A stretch of DNA of 64,000 nt from Plazaster borealis (Eukaryota; Echinodermata; Asteroidea; Forcipulatida; Labidiasteridae): positions 6,510,001-6,574,000 of the forward strand of contig CM037467.1 of assembly GCA_021014325.1 (NCBI GenBank), in the 5' to 3' direction. Under the pieces are notes generated by a model. The model had not been told where the DNA came from. It searched no databases and saw only the letters and a list, made by a program, of their open reading frames with translations. The translations under genes and the position numbers were made by a program. Positions 34,701 to 49,300 of the stretch are shown here, piece by piece (within the stretch, counting starts at the first letter, position 1; the number at the start of each line of letters is the position of its first letter).

Positions 34701-37584
34701 CTGGTTGAATCTCAGCGAGTTTGGAGAACTTTTTTTTGAAAGTGCTCAGAATGCTCTGAGATTAATTCTGTACCAACAAACATGGGTGTGCTGAACCTGC
34801 TGGTTGAATCTCAGCGAGTTTTGAGAACTTTTTTTTTGAAAGTGCTCAGAATGCTCTGAGATTAATTCTGTTGCAACAAACATGGGTGTGCTGAACCTGC
34901 TGGTTGAATCTCAGCGAGTTTGGGAAACTTTTTTTTTGAAAGTGCTCAGAATGCTCTCAGATTAATTCTGTACCAACAAACGTGGGTGTGCTGAAAATGC
35001 TGGTTGAATCCCAGCGAGTTTTGAGAACTTTTTTTTGAAAGTGCTCAGAATGCTCTGAGATTAATTCTGTACCAACAAACATGGGTGTGCTGAACCTGCT
35101 GGTTGAATCTCAGCGAGTTTGGAGAACTTTTTTTTGAAAGTGCTCAGAATGCTCTGAGATTAATTCTGTACCAACAAACATGGGTGTGCTGAACCTGCTG
35201 GTTGAATCTCAGCGAGTTTTGAGAACCTTTTTTTGAAAGTGCTCAGAATGCTCTGAGATTAATTCTGTACCAACAAACATGGGTGTGCTGAACCTGCTGG
35301 TTGAATCTCAGCGAGTTTGGAGAACTTTTTTTTGAAAGTGCTCAGAATGCTCTGAGATTAATTCTGTACCAACAAACATGGGTGAGCTGAACCTGCGGGT
35401 AGAATCTCATCCAGTATGGAGAAGTTTGGTTTTGAAAGTGCTCAGGATGCTCTGAGACTATTTCTGTACCAACAAACATGGGTGTGCTGAACCTGCTGGT
35501 TGAATCTCAGCGAGTTTGGAGAACTTTTTTTGAAAGTGCTCAGAATGCTCTGAGATTAATTCTGTACCAACAAACATGGGTGTGCTGAACCTTGTGGTTG
35601 AATCTCAGCGAGTTTGGAGAACTTTTTTTGAAAGTGCTCAGAATGCTCTGAGATTAATTCTGTACCAACAAACATGGGTGTGCTGAACCTTGTTGTTGAA
35701 TCTCAGCGAGATTGCAGAACCTGTTTTTTGATATTGATCAGAATGCTCTGAGATTAATTCTGTACCAACAAACATGGGTGTGCTGAACCTGCTGGTTGAA
35801 TCTCAGCGAGTTTGGAGAACTTTTTTTTGAAAGTGCTCAGAATGCTCTGAGATTAATTCTGTACCAACAAACATGGGTGTGCTGAACCTGCTGGTTGAAT
35901 CTCAGCGAGTTTGGAGAACTTTTTTTTGAAAGTGCTCAGAATGCTCTGAGATTAATTCTGTACCAACAAACATGGGTGTGCTGAACCTGCTGGTTGAATC
36001 TCAGCGAGTTTGGAGAACGTTTTTTGAAAGTGCTCAGAATGCTCTGAGATTAATTCTGTACCAACAAACATGGGTGTGCTGAACCTGCTGGTTGAATCTC
36101 AGCGAGTTTGGAGAACTTTTTTTTGAAAGTGCTCAGAATGCTCTGAGATTAATTCTGTACCAACAAACATGGGTGTGCTGAACCTGCTGGTTGAGTCTCA
36201 GCGAGTTTGGAGAACTTTTTTTGAAAGTGCTCAGAATGCTCTGAGATTAATTCTGTACCAACAAACATGGGTGTGCTGAACCTGCTGGTTGAATCACAGC
36301 GAGTTTTGAGAACATAGTTTATAAAATGCTCAGATTGCTCTGAGATTAATTCTGTACCAACAAACATGGGTGTGCTGAACCTGCTGGTTGAATCTCAGCG
36401 AGTTTGGAGAACCTTTTTTTTGAAAGTGCTCAGAATGCTCTGAGATTAATTCTGTACCAACAAACATGGGTGTGCTGAACCTGCTGGTTGAATCTCAGCG
36501 AGTTTGGGGAACTTATTAAGAGAAATAGAAAGTGCTCAGAATGCTCTGAGATTAATTCTGTACCAACAAACATGGGTGTGCTGAACCTGCTGGTTGAATC
36601 TCAGCGAGTTTTGAGAACATTTTTTTTGAAAGTGCTCAGAATGCTCTGAGAATAATACAGTAACAACAAACATGGGTGTGCTGAACCTGCTGGTTGAATC
36701 TCAGCGAGTTTGGAGAACTTTTTTTTGAAAGTGCTCAGAATGCTCTGAGATTAATTCTGTAGCAACAAACATGGGTGTGCTGAACCTGCTGGTTGAATCT
36801 CAGCGAGTTTGGAGAACTTTTTTTTGAAAGTGCTCAGAATGCTCTGAGATTAATTCTGTACCAACAAACATGGGTGTGCTGAACCTGCTGGTTGAATCTC
36901 AGCGAGTTTGAGGAACTTTTTTTTTTTGAAAGTGCTCAGAATGCTCTGAGAGTAATTCTGTACAAACAAACATGGGTGTGCTGAACCTGCTGGTTGAATC
37001 TCAGCGAGTTTGGGGAACTTTTTTTTGAAAGTGCTCAGAATACTCTGAGACTAATTCTGTACCAACAAACGTCGGTGTGCTGAACCTGCTGGTTGAATCT
37101 CAGCGAGTTTGGGGAACTTTTTTTTGAAAGTGCTCAGAATGCTCTGAGATTAATTCTGTACCAACAAACGTGGGTGTGCTGAACCTGCTGGTTGAATCTC
37201 AGCGAGTTTTGAGAACCTTTTTTTTTGAAAGTGCTCAGAATGCTCTGAGATTAATTCTGTACCAACAAACATGGGTGTGCTGAACCTGCTGGTTGAATCT
37301 CAGCGAGTTTGGAGAACTTTTTTTTGAAAGTGCTCAGAATGCTCTGAGATTAATTCTGTAGCAACAAACATGGGTGTGCTGAACCTGCTGGTTGAATCTC
37401 AGCGAGTTTTGAGAACCTTTTTTTGAAAGTGCTCAGATTGCTCTGAGACTAATTCTGTACAAACAAACATGGGTGTGCTGAACCTGCTGGTTGAATCTCA
37501 GCGAGTTTGGGGAACTTTTTTTTGAAAGTGCTCAGAATGCTCTGAGATTAATTCTGTACCAACAAACATGGGTGTGCTGAACCT

Positions 37585-39110
37585 GCTGGTTGAATCTCAG
37601 CGAGTTTGGAGAACTTTTTTTTGAAAGTGCTCAGAATGCTCTGAGATTAATTCTGTAGCAACAAACATGGGTGTGCTGAACATGCTGGTTGAATCTCAGC
37701 GAGTTTGGGAAACCTTTTTTTTTAAAGTGCTCAGAATGCTCTGAGACTAATTTTGTACCAACAAACATGGCTGTGCTGAACCTGCTGGTTGAATCTCAGC
37801 GAGTTTTGAGAACCTTTTTTTTTGAAAGTGCTCAGAATGCTTTGAGATTAATTCTGTTCCAACAAACATGGCTGTGCTGAACCTGCTGGTTGAATCTCAT
37901 CGAGTTTGGAGAACTTTTTTTTTTGAAAGTGCTCAGAATGCTCTGAGATTAATTCTGTAGCAACAAACATGGGTGTGCTGAACCTGCTGGTTGAATCTCA
38001 GCGAGTTTTGAGAACCTTTTTTTGAAAGTGCTCAGAATGCTCTGAGATTAATTCTGTGCCAACAAACATGGGTGTGCTGAACATGCTGGTTGAATCTCAG
38101 CGAGTTTTGAGACCTTTTTTTTTTGAAAGTGCTCAGAATGCTCTGAGATTAATTAATTCTGTAGCAACAAACATGGGTGTGCTGAACCTGCTGGTTGAAT
38201 CTCAGCGAGTTTTGAGAACCTTTTTTTGAAAGTGCTCAGATTGCTCTGAGACTAATTCTGTACAAACAAACATGGGTGTGCTGAACCTGCTGGTTGAATC
38301 TCAGCGAGTTTGGGGAACTTTTTTTTGAAAGTGCTCAGAATGCTCTGAGATTAATTCTGTACCAACAAACATGGGTGTGCTGAACCTGCTGGTTGAATCT
38401 CAGCGAGTTTGGGAAACTTTTTTTTGAAAGTGCTCAGAATGCTCTGAGACAAATTTTGTACCAACAAACATGGCTGTGCTGAACCTGCTGGTTGAATCTC
38501 AGCGAGTTTTGAGAACCTTTTTTTTTTAAAGTGCTCAGAATGCTCTGAGATTAATTCTGTACCAACAAACATGGCTGTGCTGAACCTGCTGGTTGAATCT
38601 CAGCGAGTTTTGAGAACCTTTTTTTGAAAGTGCTCAGAATGCTCTGAGACTAATTCTGTACCAACAAACATGGATGTGCTGAACCTGCTGGTTGAATCTC
38701 ATCGAGTTTGGAGAACTTTTTTTTTTGAAAGTGCTCAGAATGCTCTGAGATTAATTCTGTAGCAACAAACATTGGGTGTGCTGAACCTGCTGGTTGAATC
38801 TCAGCGAGTTTTGAGAACCTTTTTTTGAAAGTGCTCAGATTGCTCTGAGACTAATTCTGTACAAACAAACATGGGTGTGCTGAACCTGCTGGTTGAATCT
38901 CAGCGAGTTTGGAGAACTTTTTTTTGAAAGTGCTCAGAATGCTCTGAGATTAATTCTGTACCAACAAACATGGATGTGCTGAACCTGCTGGTTGAATCTC
39001 AGCGAGTTTGGAGAATTTTGTTTTTGAAAGTGCTCAGAATGCTCTGAGACTAATTCTGTACAAACAAACATGGGTGTGCTGAACCTGCTGGTTGAATCTC
39101 AGCGAGTTTT
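37585..39110 (+). repeat. Higher-order block, copy 2
   Basis: Partner of 22370-23900. It shares at least nine private variants in order and differs by only a few bases and T-tract lengths. Just upstream, this copy has one extra monomer relative to the first. Confidence 0.85.
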
Positions 39111-39116
39111 GGGAAA

Positions 39117-40310
39117 CTTTTTTATGAAAGTGCTCAGAATGCTCTGAGATTAATTCTGTAGCAACAAACATGGGTGTGCTGAACCTGCTGGTTGAATCTC
39201 AGCGAGTTTGGGGAACTTTTTTTTTTGAAAGTGCTCAGAATGCTCTGAGATTAATTCTGTACCAACAAACATGGGTGTGCTGAACCTGCTGGTTGAATCT
39301 CAGCGAGTTTGAGGAACTTTTTTTTTTTGAAAGTGCTCAGAATGCTCTGAGAGTAATTCTGTACAAACAAACATGGGTGTGCTGAACCTGCTGGTTGAAT
39401 CTCAGCGAGTTTGGGGAACTTTTTTTTGAAAGTGCGCAGAATACTCTGAGACTAATTCTGTACCAACAAACGTCGGTGTGCTGAACCTGCTGGTTGAATC
39501 TCAGCGAGTTTGGGGAACTTTTTTTTTGAAAGTGCTCAGAATGCTCTGAGATTAATTCTGTACCAACAAACATGGGTGTGCTGAACATGCTGGTTGAATC
39601 CCAGCGAGTTTGGAGAACTTTTTTTTTTTAAAGTGCTCAGAATGCTCTGAGACTAATTCTGTACCAACAAACATGGCTGTGCTGAACCTGCTGGTTGAAT
39701 CTCAGCGAGTTTTGAGAACCTTTTTTTTTGAAAGTGCTCAGAATGCTCTGAGACTAATTCTGTACCAACAAACATGGGTATGCGGAACCTGCTGGTTGAA
39801 TCTCAGCTAGTTTGGGAAACTTTTTTATGAAAGTGCTCAGAATGCTCTGAGATTAATTCTGTAGCAACAAACATGGGTGTGCTGAACCTGCTGGTTGAAT
39901 CTCAGCGAGTTTGGGGAACTTTTTTTTTTGAAAGTGCTCAGAATGCTCTGAGATTAATTCTGTACCAACAAACATGGGTGTGCTGAACCTGCTGGTTGAA
40001 TCTCAGCGAGTTTGAGGAACTTTTTTTTTTTGAAAGTGCTCAGAATGCTCTGAGAGTAATTCTGTACAAACAAACATGGGTGTGCTGAACCTGCTGGTTG
40101 AATCTCAGCGAGTTTGGGGAACTTTTTTTTGAAAGTGCGCAGAATACTCTGAGACTAATTCTGTACCAACAAACGTCGGTGTGCTGAACCTGCTGGTTGA
40201 ATCTCAGCGAGTTTGGGGAACTTTTTTTTTGAAAGTGCTCAGAATGCTCTGAGATTAATTCTGTACCAACAAACATGGGTGTGCTGAACATGCTGGTTGA
40301 ATCCCAGCGA
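39117..40310 (+). repeat. Seven-monomer tandem duplication (about 702-bp period) in the array
   Basis: GGAAACTTTTTTATGAAAG, TTTGAGGAAC, TCTGAGAGTAATTCTG, GCGCAGAATACTCTGAG and AACGTCGGTGTG recur in the same order about 702 bases later. The four-monomer core is also present at about 21560-21975, so the block occurs three times. The diagnostic GCGCAGAATAC string is at about 21815, 39436 and 40138. Confidence 0.85.
39600..39960 (+). repeat. Satellite sub-block with GGTATGCGGAAC marker, copy 2
   Basis: Essentially identical in variant content to 23985-24340 (offset about 15,615). This offset differs from that of the neighbouring larger block, so the blocks were shuffled and not copied as one long segment. 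Confidence 0.8.
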
Positions 40311-43300
40311 GTTTTGAGAACTTTTTTTTCAAAGTGCTCAGAATGCTCTGAGACTAATTCTGTACCAACAAACGTGGGTGTGCTGAACCTGCTGGTTGAA
40401 TCTCAGCGAGTTTGGGGAAATTTTTTTTTGAAAGTGCTCAGAATGCTCTGAGATTAATTCTGTACCAACAAACATGGGTGTGCTGAAAATGCTGGTTGAA
40501 TCTCAGCGAGTTTTGAGATCTTTTTTTTTAAAGTGCCCAGAATGCTCTGAGATTAATTCTGTAGCAACAAACATGGCTGTGCTGAACCTGCTGGTTGAAT
40601 CCCAGCGAGTTTGGAGAACTTTTTTTTGAAAGTGCTCAGAATGCTCTGAGATTAATTCTGTACCAACAAACATGGCTGTGCTGAACCTGCTGGTTGAATC
40701 TCAGCGAGTTTTGAGAACCTTTTTTTTGGAAAGTGCTCAGAATGCTCTGAGATTAATTCTGTACCAACAAACATGGCTGTGCTGAACCTGCTGGTTGAAT
40801 CTCATCGAGTTTGGAGAACTTTTTTTTTTGAAAGTGCTCAGAATGCTCTGAGATTAATTCTGTAGCAACAAACATGGGTGTGCTGAACCTGCTGGTTGAA
40901 TCTCAGCGAGTTTTGGGGAACTTTTTTTTTGAAAGTGCTCAGAATGCTCTGAGATTAATTCTGTACCAACAAACATGGGTGTGCTGAACCTGCTGGTTGA
41001 ATCCCAGCGAGTTTGGAGAACTTTTTTTTGAAAGTGCTCAGAATGCTCTGAGATTAATTCTGTACCAACAAACATGGGTGTGCTGAACCTGCTGGTTGAA
41101 TCTCAGCGAGTTTGGGAAACTTTTTTTTTGAAAGTGCTCAGAATGCTCTGAGACAAATTTTGTACCAACAAACATGGCTGTGCTGAACCTGCTGGTTGAA
41201 TCTCAGCGAGTTTTGAGAACCTTTTTTTTTTAAAGTGCTCAGAATGCTCTGAGATTAATTCTGTACCAACAAACATGGCTGTGCTGAACCTGCTGGTTGA
41301 ATCTCAGCGAGTTTTGAGAACCTTTTTTTGAAAGTGCTCAGAATGCTCTGAGACTAATTCTGTACCAACAAACATGGATGTGCTGAACCTGCTGGTTGAA
41401 TCTCATCGAGTTTGGAGAACTTTTTTTTTTGAAAGTGCTCAGAATGCTCTGAGATTAATTCTGTACCAACAAACATGGGTGTGCTGAACATGCTGGTTGA
41501 ATCCCAGCGAGTTTTGAGAACTTTTTTTTGAAAGTGCTCAGAATGCTCTGAGACTAATTCTGTACCAACAAACGTGGGTGTGCTGAACCTGCTGGTTGAA
41601 TCTCAGCGAGTTTGGAGAACTTTTTTTTGAAAGTGCTCAGAATGCTCTGAGATTAATTCTGTACCAACAAACATGGGTGTGCTGAACCTGCTGGTTGAAT
41701 CTCAGCGAGTTTGGGAAACTTTTTTTTTGAAAGTGCTCAGAATGCTCTGAGATTAATTCTGTACCAACAAACATGGGTGTGCTGAACCTGCTGGTTGAAT
41801 CTCAGCGAGTTTGGAGAACTTTTTTTTGAAAGTGCTCAGAATGCTCTGAGATTAATTCTGTACCAACAAACATGGGTGTGCTGAACCTGCTGGTTGAATC
41901 TCAGCGAGTTTGGAGAACTTTTTTTTGAAAGTGCTCAGAATGCTCTGAGATTAATTCTGTACCAACAAACATGGGTGTGCTGAACCTGCTGGTTGAATCT
42001 CAGCGAGTTTGGGGAACTTTTTTTTGAAAGTGCTCAGAATGCTCTGAGATTAATTCTGTACCAACAAACATGGGTGTGCTGAACATGCTGGTTGAATCTC
42101 AGCGAGTTTGGGGAACTTTTTTTTGAAAGTGCTCAGAATGCTCTGAGATTAATTCTGTACCAACAAACATGGGTGTGCTGAACCTGCTGGTTGAATCTCA
42201 GCGAGTTTGGAGAACTTTTTTTGAAAGTGCTCAGAATGCTCTGAGATTAATTCTGTACCAACAAACATGGGTGTGCTGAACCTGCTGGTTGAATCTCAGC
42301 GAGTTTTGAGTACTTCCTATTCTGAATGTGCTCAGAATGCTCTGAGATTAATTCTGTACCAACAAACATGGGTGTGCTGAACATGCTGGTTGAATCTCAG
42401 CGAGAGTGTGTAAATAATTTTTTTGAACGTTCTAAGAAAGCTCTGAGATTAAGTCTGTACCAACAAACATGGGTGTGCTGAACCTGCTGGTTGAATCTCA
42501 GCGAGTTTGGAGAACTTTTTTTTGAAAGTGCTCAGAATGCTCTGAGACTAATTCTGTACCAACAAACATGGGTGTGCTGAACCTGCTGGTTGAATCTCAG
42601 CGAGTTTGGGGAACTTTTTTTTGAAAGTGCTCAGAATGCTCTGAGATTAATTCTGTACCAACAAACATGGGTGTGCTGAACCTGCTGGTTGAATCTCAGC
42701 GAGTTTGGAGAACTTTTTTTTTGAAAGTGCTCAGAATGCTCTGAGATTAATTCTGTACCAACAAACATGGGTGTGCTGAACCTGCTGGTTGAATCTCAGC
42801 GAGTTTGAGGAACTTTTTTTTGAAAGTGCTCAGAATGCTCTGAGATTAATTCTATACCAACAAACATGGGTGTGCTGAACCTGCTGGTTGAATCTCAGCG
42901 AGTTTGGGAACTTTTTTTGAAAGTGCTCAGAATGCTCTGAGATTAATTCTGTACCAACAAACATGGGTGTGCTGAACCTGCTGGTTGAATCTCAGCGAGT
43001 TTGGGGAACTTTTTTTTGAAAGTGCTCAGAATGCTCTGAGATTAATTCTGTACCAACAAACATGGGTGTGCTGAACATGCTGGTTGAATCCCAGCGAGTT
43101 TTGAGAACTTTTTTTTGAAAGTGCTCAGAATGCTCTGAGACTAATTCTGTACCAACAAACGTGGGTGTGCTGAACCTGCTGGTTGAATCTCAGCGAGTTT
43201 GGGGAACTTTTTTTTTGAAAGTGCTCAGAATGCTCTGAGATTAATTCTGTACCAACAAACGTGGGTGTGCTGAACCTGCTGGTTGAATCTCAGCGAGTTT

Positions 43301-46300
43301 GGGGAATTTTTTTTTTTAAAGTGCTCAGAATGCTCTGAGATTAATTCTGTACCAACAAACATGGGTGTGCTGAACATGCTGGTTGAATCCCAGCGAGTTT
43401 TGAGAACTTTTTTTTGAAAGTGCTCAGAATGCTCTGAGATTAATTCTGTACCAACAAACATGGCTGTGCTGAACCTGCTGGTTGAATCTCAGCGAGTTTT
43501 GAGAACCTTTTTTTTTGAAAGTGCTCAGAATGCTCTGAGATTAATTCTGTACCAACAAACATGGCTGTGCTGAACCTGCTGGTTGAATCTCATCGAGTTT
43601 GGAGAACTTTTTTTTGAAAGTGCTCAGAATGCTCTGAGATTAATTCTGTACCAACAAACATGGGTGTGCTGAACCTGCTGGTTGAATCTCAGCGAGTTTT
43701 GAGAACATTTTTTTTTGAAAGTGCTCAGAATGCTCTGAGATTAATTCTGTACCAACAAACATGGGTGTGCTGAACCTGCTGGTTGAATCCCAGCGAGTTT
43801 GGAGAACTTTTTTTTGAAAGTGCTCAGAATGCTCTGAGATTAATTCTGTACCAACAAACATGGGTGTGCTGAACCTGCTGGTTGAATCTCAGCGAGTTTG
43901 GGAAATTTTTTTTTGAAAGTGCTCAGAATGCTCTGAGATTAATTCTGTACCAACAAACATGGGTGTGCTGAAAATGCTGGTTGAATCTCAGCGAGTTTTG
44001 AGATCTTTTTTTTGAAAGTGCTCAGAATGCTCTGAGATTAATTCTGTACCAACAAACATGGCTGTGCTGAACCTGCTGGTTGAATCTCAGCGAGTTTTGA
44101 GAACCTTTTTTGAAAGTGCTCAGAATGATATGAGATTAATTCTGTACCAACAAACATGGGTGTGCTGAAGCTGCTGGTTGAATCTCAGCGAGTTTTGAGA
44201 ACCTTTTTTTTGGAAAGTGCTCAGAATGCTCTGAGAGTAATTCTGTACAAACAAACATGGGTGTGCTGAACCTGCTGGTTGAATCTCAGCGAGTTTTGAG
44301 ATCTTTTTTCTTAAAGTGCCCAGAATGCTCTGAGATTAATTCTGTAGCAACAAACATGGGTGTGCTGAACCTGCTGGTTGAATCACAGCGAGTTTGGAGA
44401 ACTTTTTTTTGAAAGTGCTCAGAATGCTCTGAGATTAATTCTGTACCAACAAACATGGGTGTGCTGAACCTGCTGGTTGAATCTCAGCGAGTTTTGAGAA
44501 CCTTTTTTTTTGAAAGTGCTCAGAATGCTCTGAGATTAATTCTGTACCAACAAACATGGGTGTGCTGAACCTGCTGGTTGAATCCCAGCGAGTTTGGAGA
44601 ACTTTTTTTTAAAGTGCTCAGAATGCTCTGAGATTAATTCTGTACCAACAAACATGGGTGTGCTGAACCTGCTGGTTGAATCTCAGCGAGTTTGGGAAAC
44701 TTTTTTTTGAAAGTGCTCAGAATGCTCTGAGATTAATTCTGTACCAACAAACATGGCTGTGCTGAACCTGCTGGTTGAATCTCAGCGAGTTTTGAGAACC
44801 TTTTTTTTTTAAAGTGCTCAGAATGCTCTGAGATTAATTCTGTACCAACAAACATGGCTGTGCTGAACCTGCTGGTTGAATCTCAGCGAGTTTTGAGAAC
44901 CTTTTTTTGAAAGTGCTCAGAATGCTCTGAGACTAATTCTGTACCAACAAACATGGGTGTGCTGAACCTGCTGGTTGAATCTCAGCGAGTTATGGGAAGA
45001 TATTTATGAAAAAGAACAGAATGCTCTGAGATTAATTCTGTACCAACAAACATGGGTGTGCTGAACCTGCTGGTTGAATCCCAGCGAGTTTGGAGAACTT
45101 TTTTTTCAAAGTGCTCAGAATGCTCTGAGATTAATTCTGTACCAACAAACATGGGTGTGCTGAACCTGCTGGTTGAATCTCAGCGAGTTTGGGGAACTTT
45201 TTTTTTGAAAGTGCTCAGAATGCTCTGAGATTAATTCTGTACCAACAAACATGGGTGTGCTGAACCTGCTGGTTGAATCTCAGCGAGTTTGGGGAACTTT
45301 TTTTGAAAGTGCTCAGAATGCTCTGAGACTAATTCTGTACCAACAAACATGGGTGTGCTGAACCTGCTGGTTGAATCTCAGCGAGTTTGGAGAACTTTTT
45401 TTGAAAGTGCTCAGATTGCTCTGAGAATAATTCTGTACCAACAAACATGGGTGTGCTGAACCTGCTGGTTGAATCTCAGCGAGTTTGGAGAACTTTTTTT
45501 TGAAAGTGCTCAGAATGCTCTGAGATTAATTCTGTACCAACAAACATGGGTGTGCTGAACCTGCTGGTTGAATCTCAGCGAGTTTGGAGAACTTTTTTTT
45601 GAAAGTGCTCAGAATGCTCTGAGATTAATTCTGTACCAACAAACATGGGTGTGCTGAACCTGCTGGTTGAATCTCAGCGAGTTTGGGGAACTTTTTTTTG
45701 AAAGTGCTCAGAATGCTCTGAGATTAATTCTGTACCAACAAACATGGGTGTGCTGAACCTGCTGGTTGAATCTCAGCGAGTTTTGAGAACTTTTTTTGAA
45801 AGTGCTCAGAATGCTCTGAGATTAATTCTGTACCAACAAACATGGGTGTGCTGAACCTGCTGGTTGAATCTCAGCGAGGTGTGGGAACTTTTTTTCTGTG
45901 AAAGTGCTCAGAATGCTCTGAGATTAATTCTGTACCAACAAACATGGGTGTGCTGAACCTGCTGGATGAATCTCTGCGAGTTTGGAGAACTTTTTGAAGG
46001 AGCTCAGAATGCTCTGAGATTAATTCTGTACCAACAAACATGGGTGTGCTGAACCTGCTGGTTGAATCTCAGCGAGTTTTGGGGAACTTTTTTTTTGAAA
46101 GTGCTCAGAATGCTCTGAGATTAATTCTGTACCAACAAACATGGGTGTGCTGAACCTGCTGGTTGAATCTCAGCGAGTTTTGAGAACCTTTTTTTGAAAG
46201 TGCTCAGAATGCTCTGAGATTAATTCTGTACCAACAAACATGGGTGTGCTGAACCTGCTGGTTGAATCTCAGCGAGTTTGGAGAACTTTTTTTTGAAAGT

Positions 46301-49300
46301 GCTCAGAATGCTCTGAGATTAATTCTGTACCAACAAACATGGGTGTGCTGAACCTGCTGGTTGAATCTCAGCGAGTTAGGAGAACTTTTTTTAGAAAGTG
46401 CTCAGAATGCTCTGATATTAATTCTGTACCAACAAACATGGGTGTGCTGAACCTGCTGGTTGAATCTCAGCGAGTTGGGTGACGAGTTTTGTGTTTGTGC
46501 TCAGAATGCTCTGAGATTAATTCTGTACCAACAAACATGGCTGTGCTGAACCTGCTGGTTCAATCTCAGCGAGTTTGGAGACAATTTTTTTTGAAAGTGC
46601 TCAGAATGCTCTGAGATTAATTCTGTACCAACAAACATGGGTGTGCTGAACCTGCTGGTTGAATCTCAGCGAGTTTTGAGAACATTTTTTTGAAAGTGCT
46701 CAGAATGCTCTGAGATTAATTCTGTACCAACAAACATTGGTGTGCTGAACCTGCTGGTTGAATCATAGCGAGTTTGGAGAAATTTTTTTGAAAGTGCTCA
46801 GAATGCTCTCAGATTAATTCCGTACCAACAAACATGGGTGTGGTGAACCTGCTGGTTGAATCTCACCGAGTTTTGAGAAATCCCTTTTTTGAAAGTGCTC
46901 AGAATGCTCTGAGATTAATTCTGTACCAACAAACATGGGTGTGCTGAACCTGCTGGTTGAATCTCAGCGAGTTTGGAGAACTTTTTTTGAAAGTGCTCAG
47001 AATGCTCTGAGATTAATTCTGTACCAACAAACATGGGTGTGCTGAACCTGCTGGTTGAATCTCAGCGAGTTTGGGAAACTTTTTTATGAAAGTGCTCAGA
47101 ATGCTCTGAGATTAATTCTGTACCAACAAACATGGGTGTGCTGAACCTGCTGGTTGAATCTCAGCGAGTTTGGAGAACTTTTTTTGAAAGTGCTCAGAAT
47201 GCTCTGAGATTAATTCTGTACCAACAAACATGGGTGTGCTGAACCTGCTGGTTGAATCTCAGCGAGTTTGGAGAACTTTTTTTTGAAAGTGCTCAGAATG
47301 CTCTGAGATTAATTCTGTACCAACAAACATGGCTGTGCTGAACCTGCTGGTTGAATCTCAGCGAGTTTTGAGAACCTTTTTTTGAAAGTGCTCAGAATGC
47401 TCTGAGACTAATTCTGTACCAACAAACATGGGTGTGCTGAACCTGCTGGTTGAATCTCAGCGAGTTTGGAGAACTTTTTTATGAAAGTGCTCAGAATGCT
47501 CTGAGATTAATTCTGTAGCAACAAACATGGGTGTGCTGAACCTGCTGGTTGAATCCCAGCGAGTTTGGAGAACTTTTTTTTGAAAGTGCTCAGAATGCTC
47601 TGAGATTAATTCTGTACCAACAAACATGGGTGTGCTGAACCTGCTGGTTGAATCTCAGCGAGTTTGGGAAACTTTTTTTTTGAAAGTGCTCAGAATGCTC
47701 TGAGATTAATTATGTACCAACAAACATGGGTGTGCTGAACCTGCTGGTTGAATCTCAGCGAGTTTGGACAACTTTTTTTTTGAAATTGCTAAGAATGCTC
47801 TGAGATTAATTCTGTACCAACAAACATGGGTGTGCTGAACCTGCTGGTTGAATCTCAGCGAGTTTGGAGAACTTTTTTTTGAAAGTGCTCAGAATGCTCT
47901 GAGATTAATTCTGTACCAACAAACATGGGTGTGCTGAACCTGCTGGTTGAATCTCAGCGAGTTTGGAGAACTTTTTTTGAAAGTGCTCAGAATGCTCTGA
48001 GATTAATTCTGTACCAACAAACATGGGTGTGCTGAACCTGCTGGTTGAATCTCAGCGAGTTTGGAGAACTTTTTTTGAAAGTGCTCAGAATGCTCTGAGA
48101 TTAATTCTGTACCAACAAACATGGGTGTGCTGAACCTGCTGGTTGAATCTCAGCGAGTTTGGAGAACTTTTTTTGAACGTGCTCAGAATGCTCTGAGATT
48201 AATTCTGTACCAACAAACATGGGTGTGCTGAACCTGCTGGTTGAATCTCAGCGAGTTTGGAGAACTTTTTTTTTGTGAAAGTGCTCAGAATGCTCTGAGA
48301 CTAATTCTGTACAAACAAACATGGGTGTGCTGAACCTGCTGGTTGAATCTCAGCGAGTTTGGAGAACTTTGTTGAAAGTGCTCAGAATGCTCTGAGATTA
48401 ATTCTGTACCAACAAACATGGGTGTGCTGAACCTGCTGGTTGAATCTCAGCGAGTTTGGGGAATTTATTTTTTTTAAAGTGCTCAGAATGCTCTGAGATT
48501 AATTCTGTACCAACAAACATGGCTGTGCTGAACCTGCTGGTTGAATCTCAGCGAGTTTTGAGAACCTTTTTTTGAAAGTGCTCAGAATGCTCTGAGATTA
48601 ATTCTGTACCAACAAACATGGGTGTGCTGAACCTGCTGGTTGAATCTCAGCGAGTTTGGAGAACTTTTTTTGAAAGTGCTCAGAATGCTCTGAGATTAAT
48701 TCTGTAGCAACAAACATGGGTGTGCTGAACCTGCTGGTTGAATCTCAGCGAGTTTTGAGAACCTTTTTTTTTGAAAGTGCTCAGAATGCTCTGAGATTAA
48801 TTCTGTACCAACAAACATGGGTGTGCTGAACCTGCTGGTTGAATCTCAGCGAGTTTGGAGAACTTTTTTTTGAAAGTGCTCAGAATGCTCTGAGATTAAT
48901 TCTGTACCAACAAACATGGGTGTGCTGAACCTGCTGGTTGAATCTCAGCGAGTTTGGAGAACTTTTTTTGAAAGTGATCAGAATGCTCTGAGATTAATTC
49001 TGTACCAACAAACATGGGTGTGCTGAACCTGCTGGTTGAATCCCAGCGAGTTTTGAGAACTTTTTTTTGAAAGTGCTCAGAATGCTCTGAGATTAATTCT
49101 GTACCAACAAACATGGGTGTGCTGAACCTGCTGGTTGAATCTCAGCGAGTTTGGAGAACTTTTTTTGAAAGTGCTCAGAATGCTCTGAGATTAATTCTGT
49201 ACCAACAAACATGGGTGTGCTGAACCTGCTGGTTGAATCTCAGCGAGTTTTGAGAACCAATTTTGAAAGTGCTCAGAATGCTCTGAGATTAATTCTGTAC

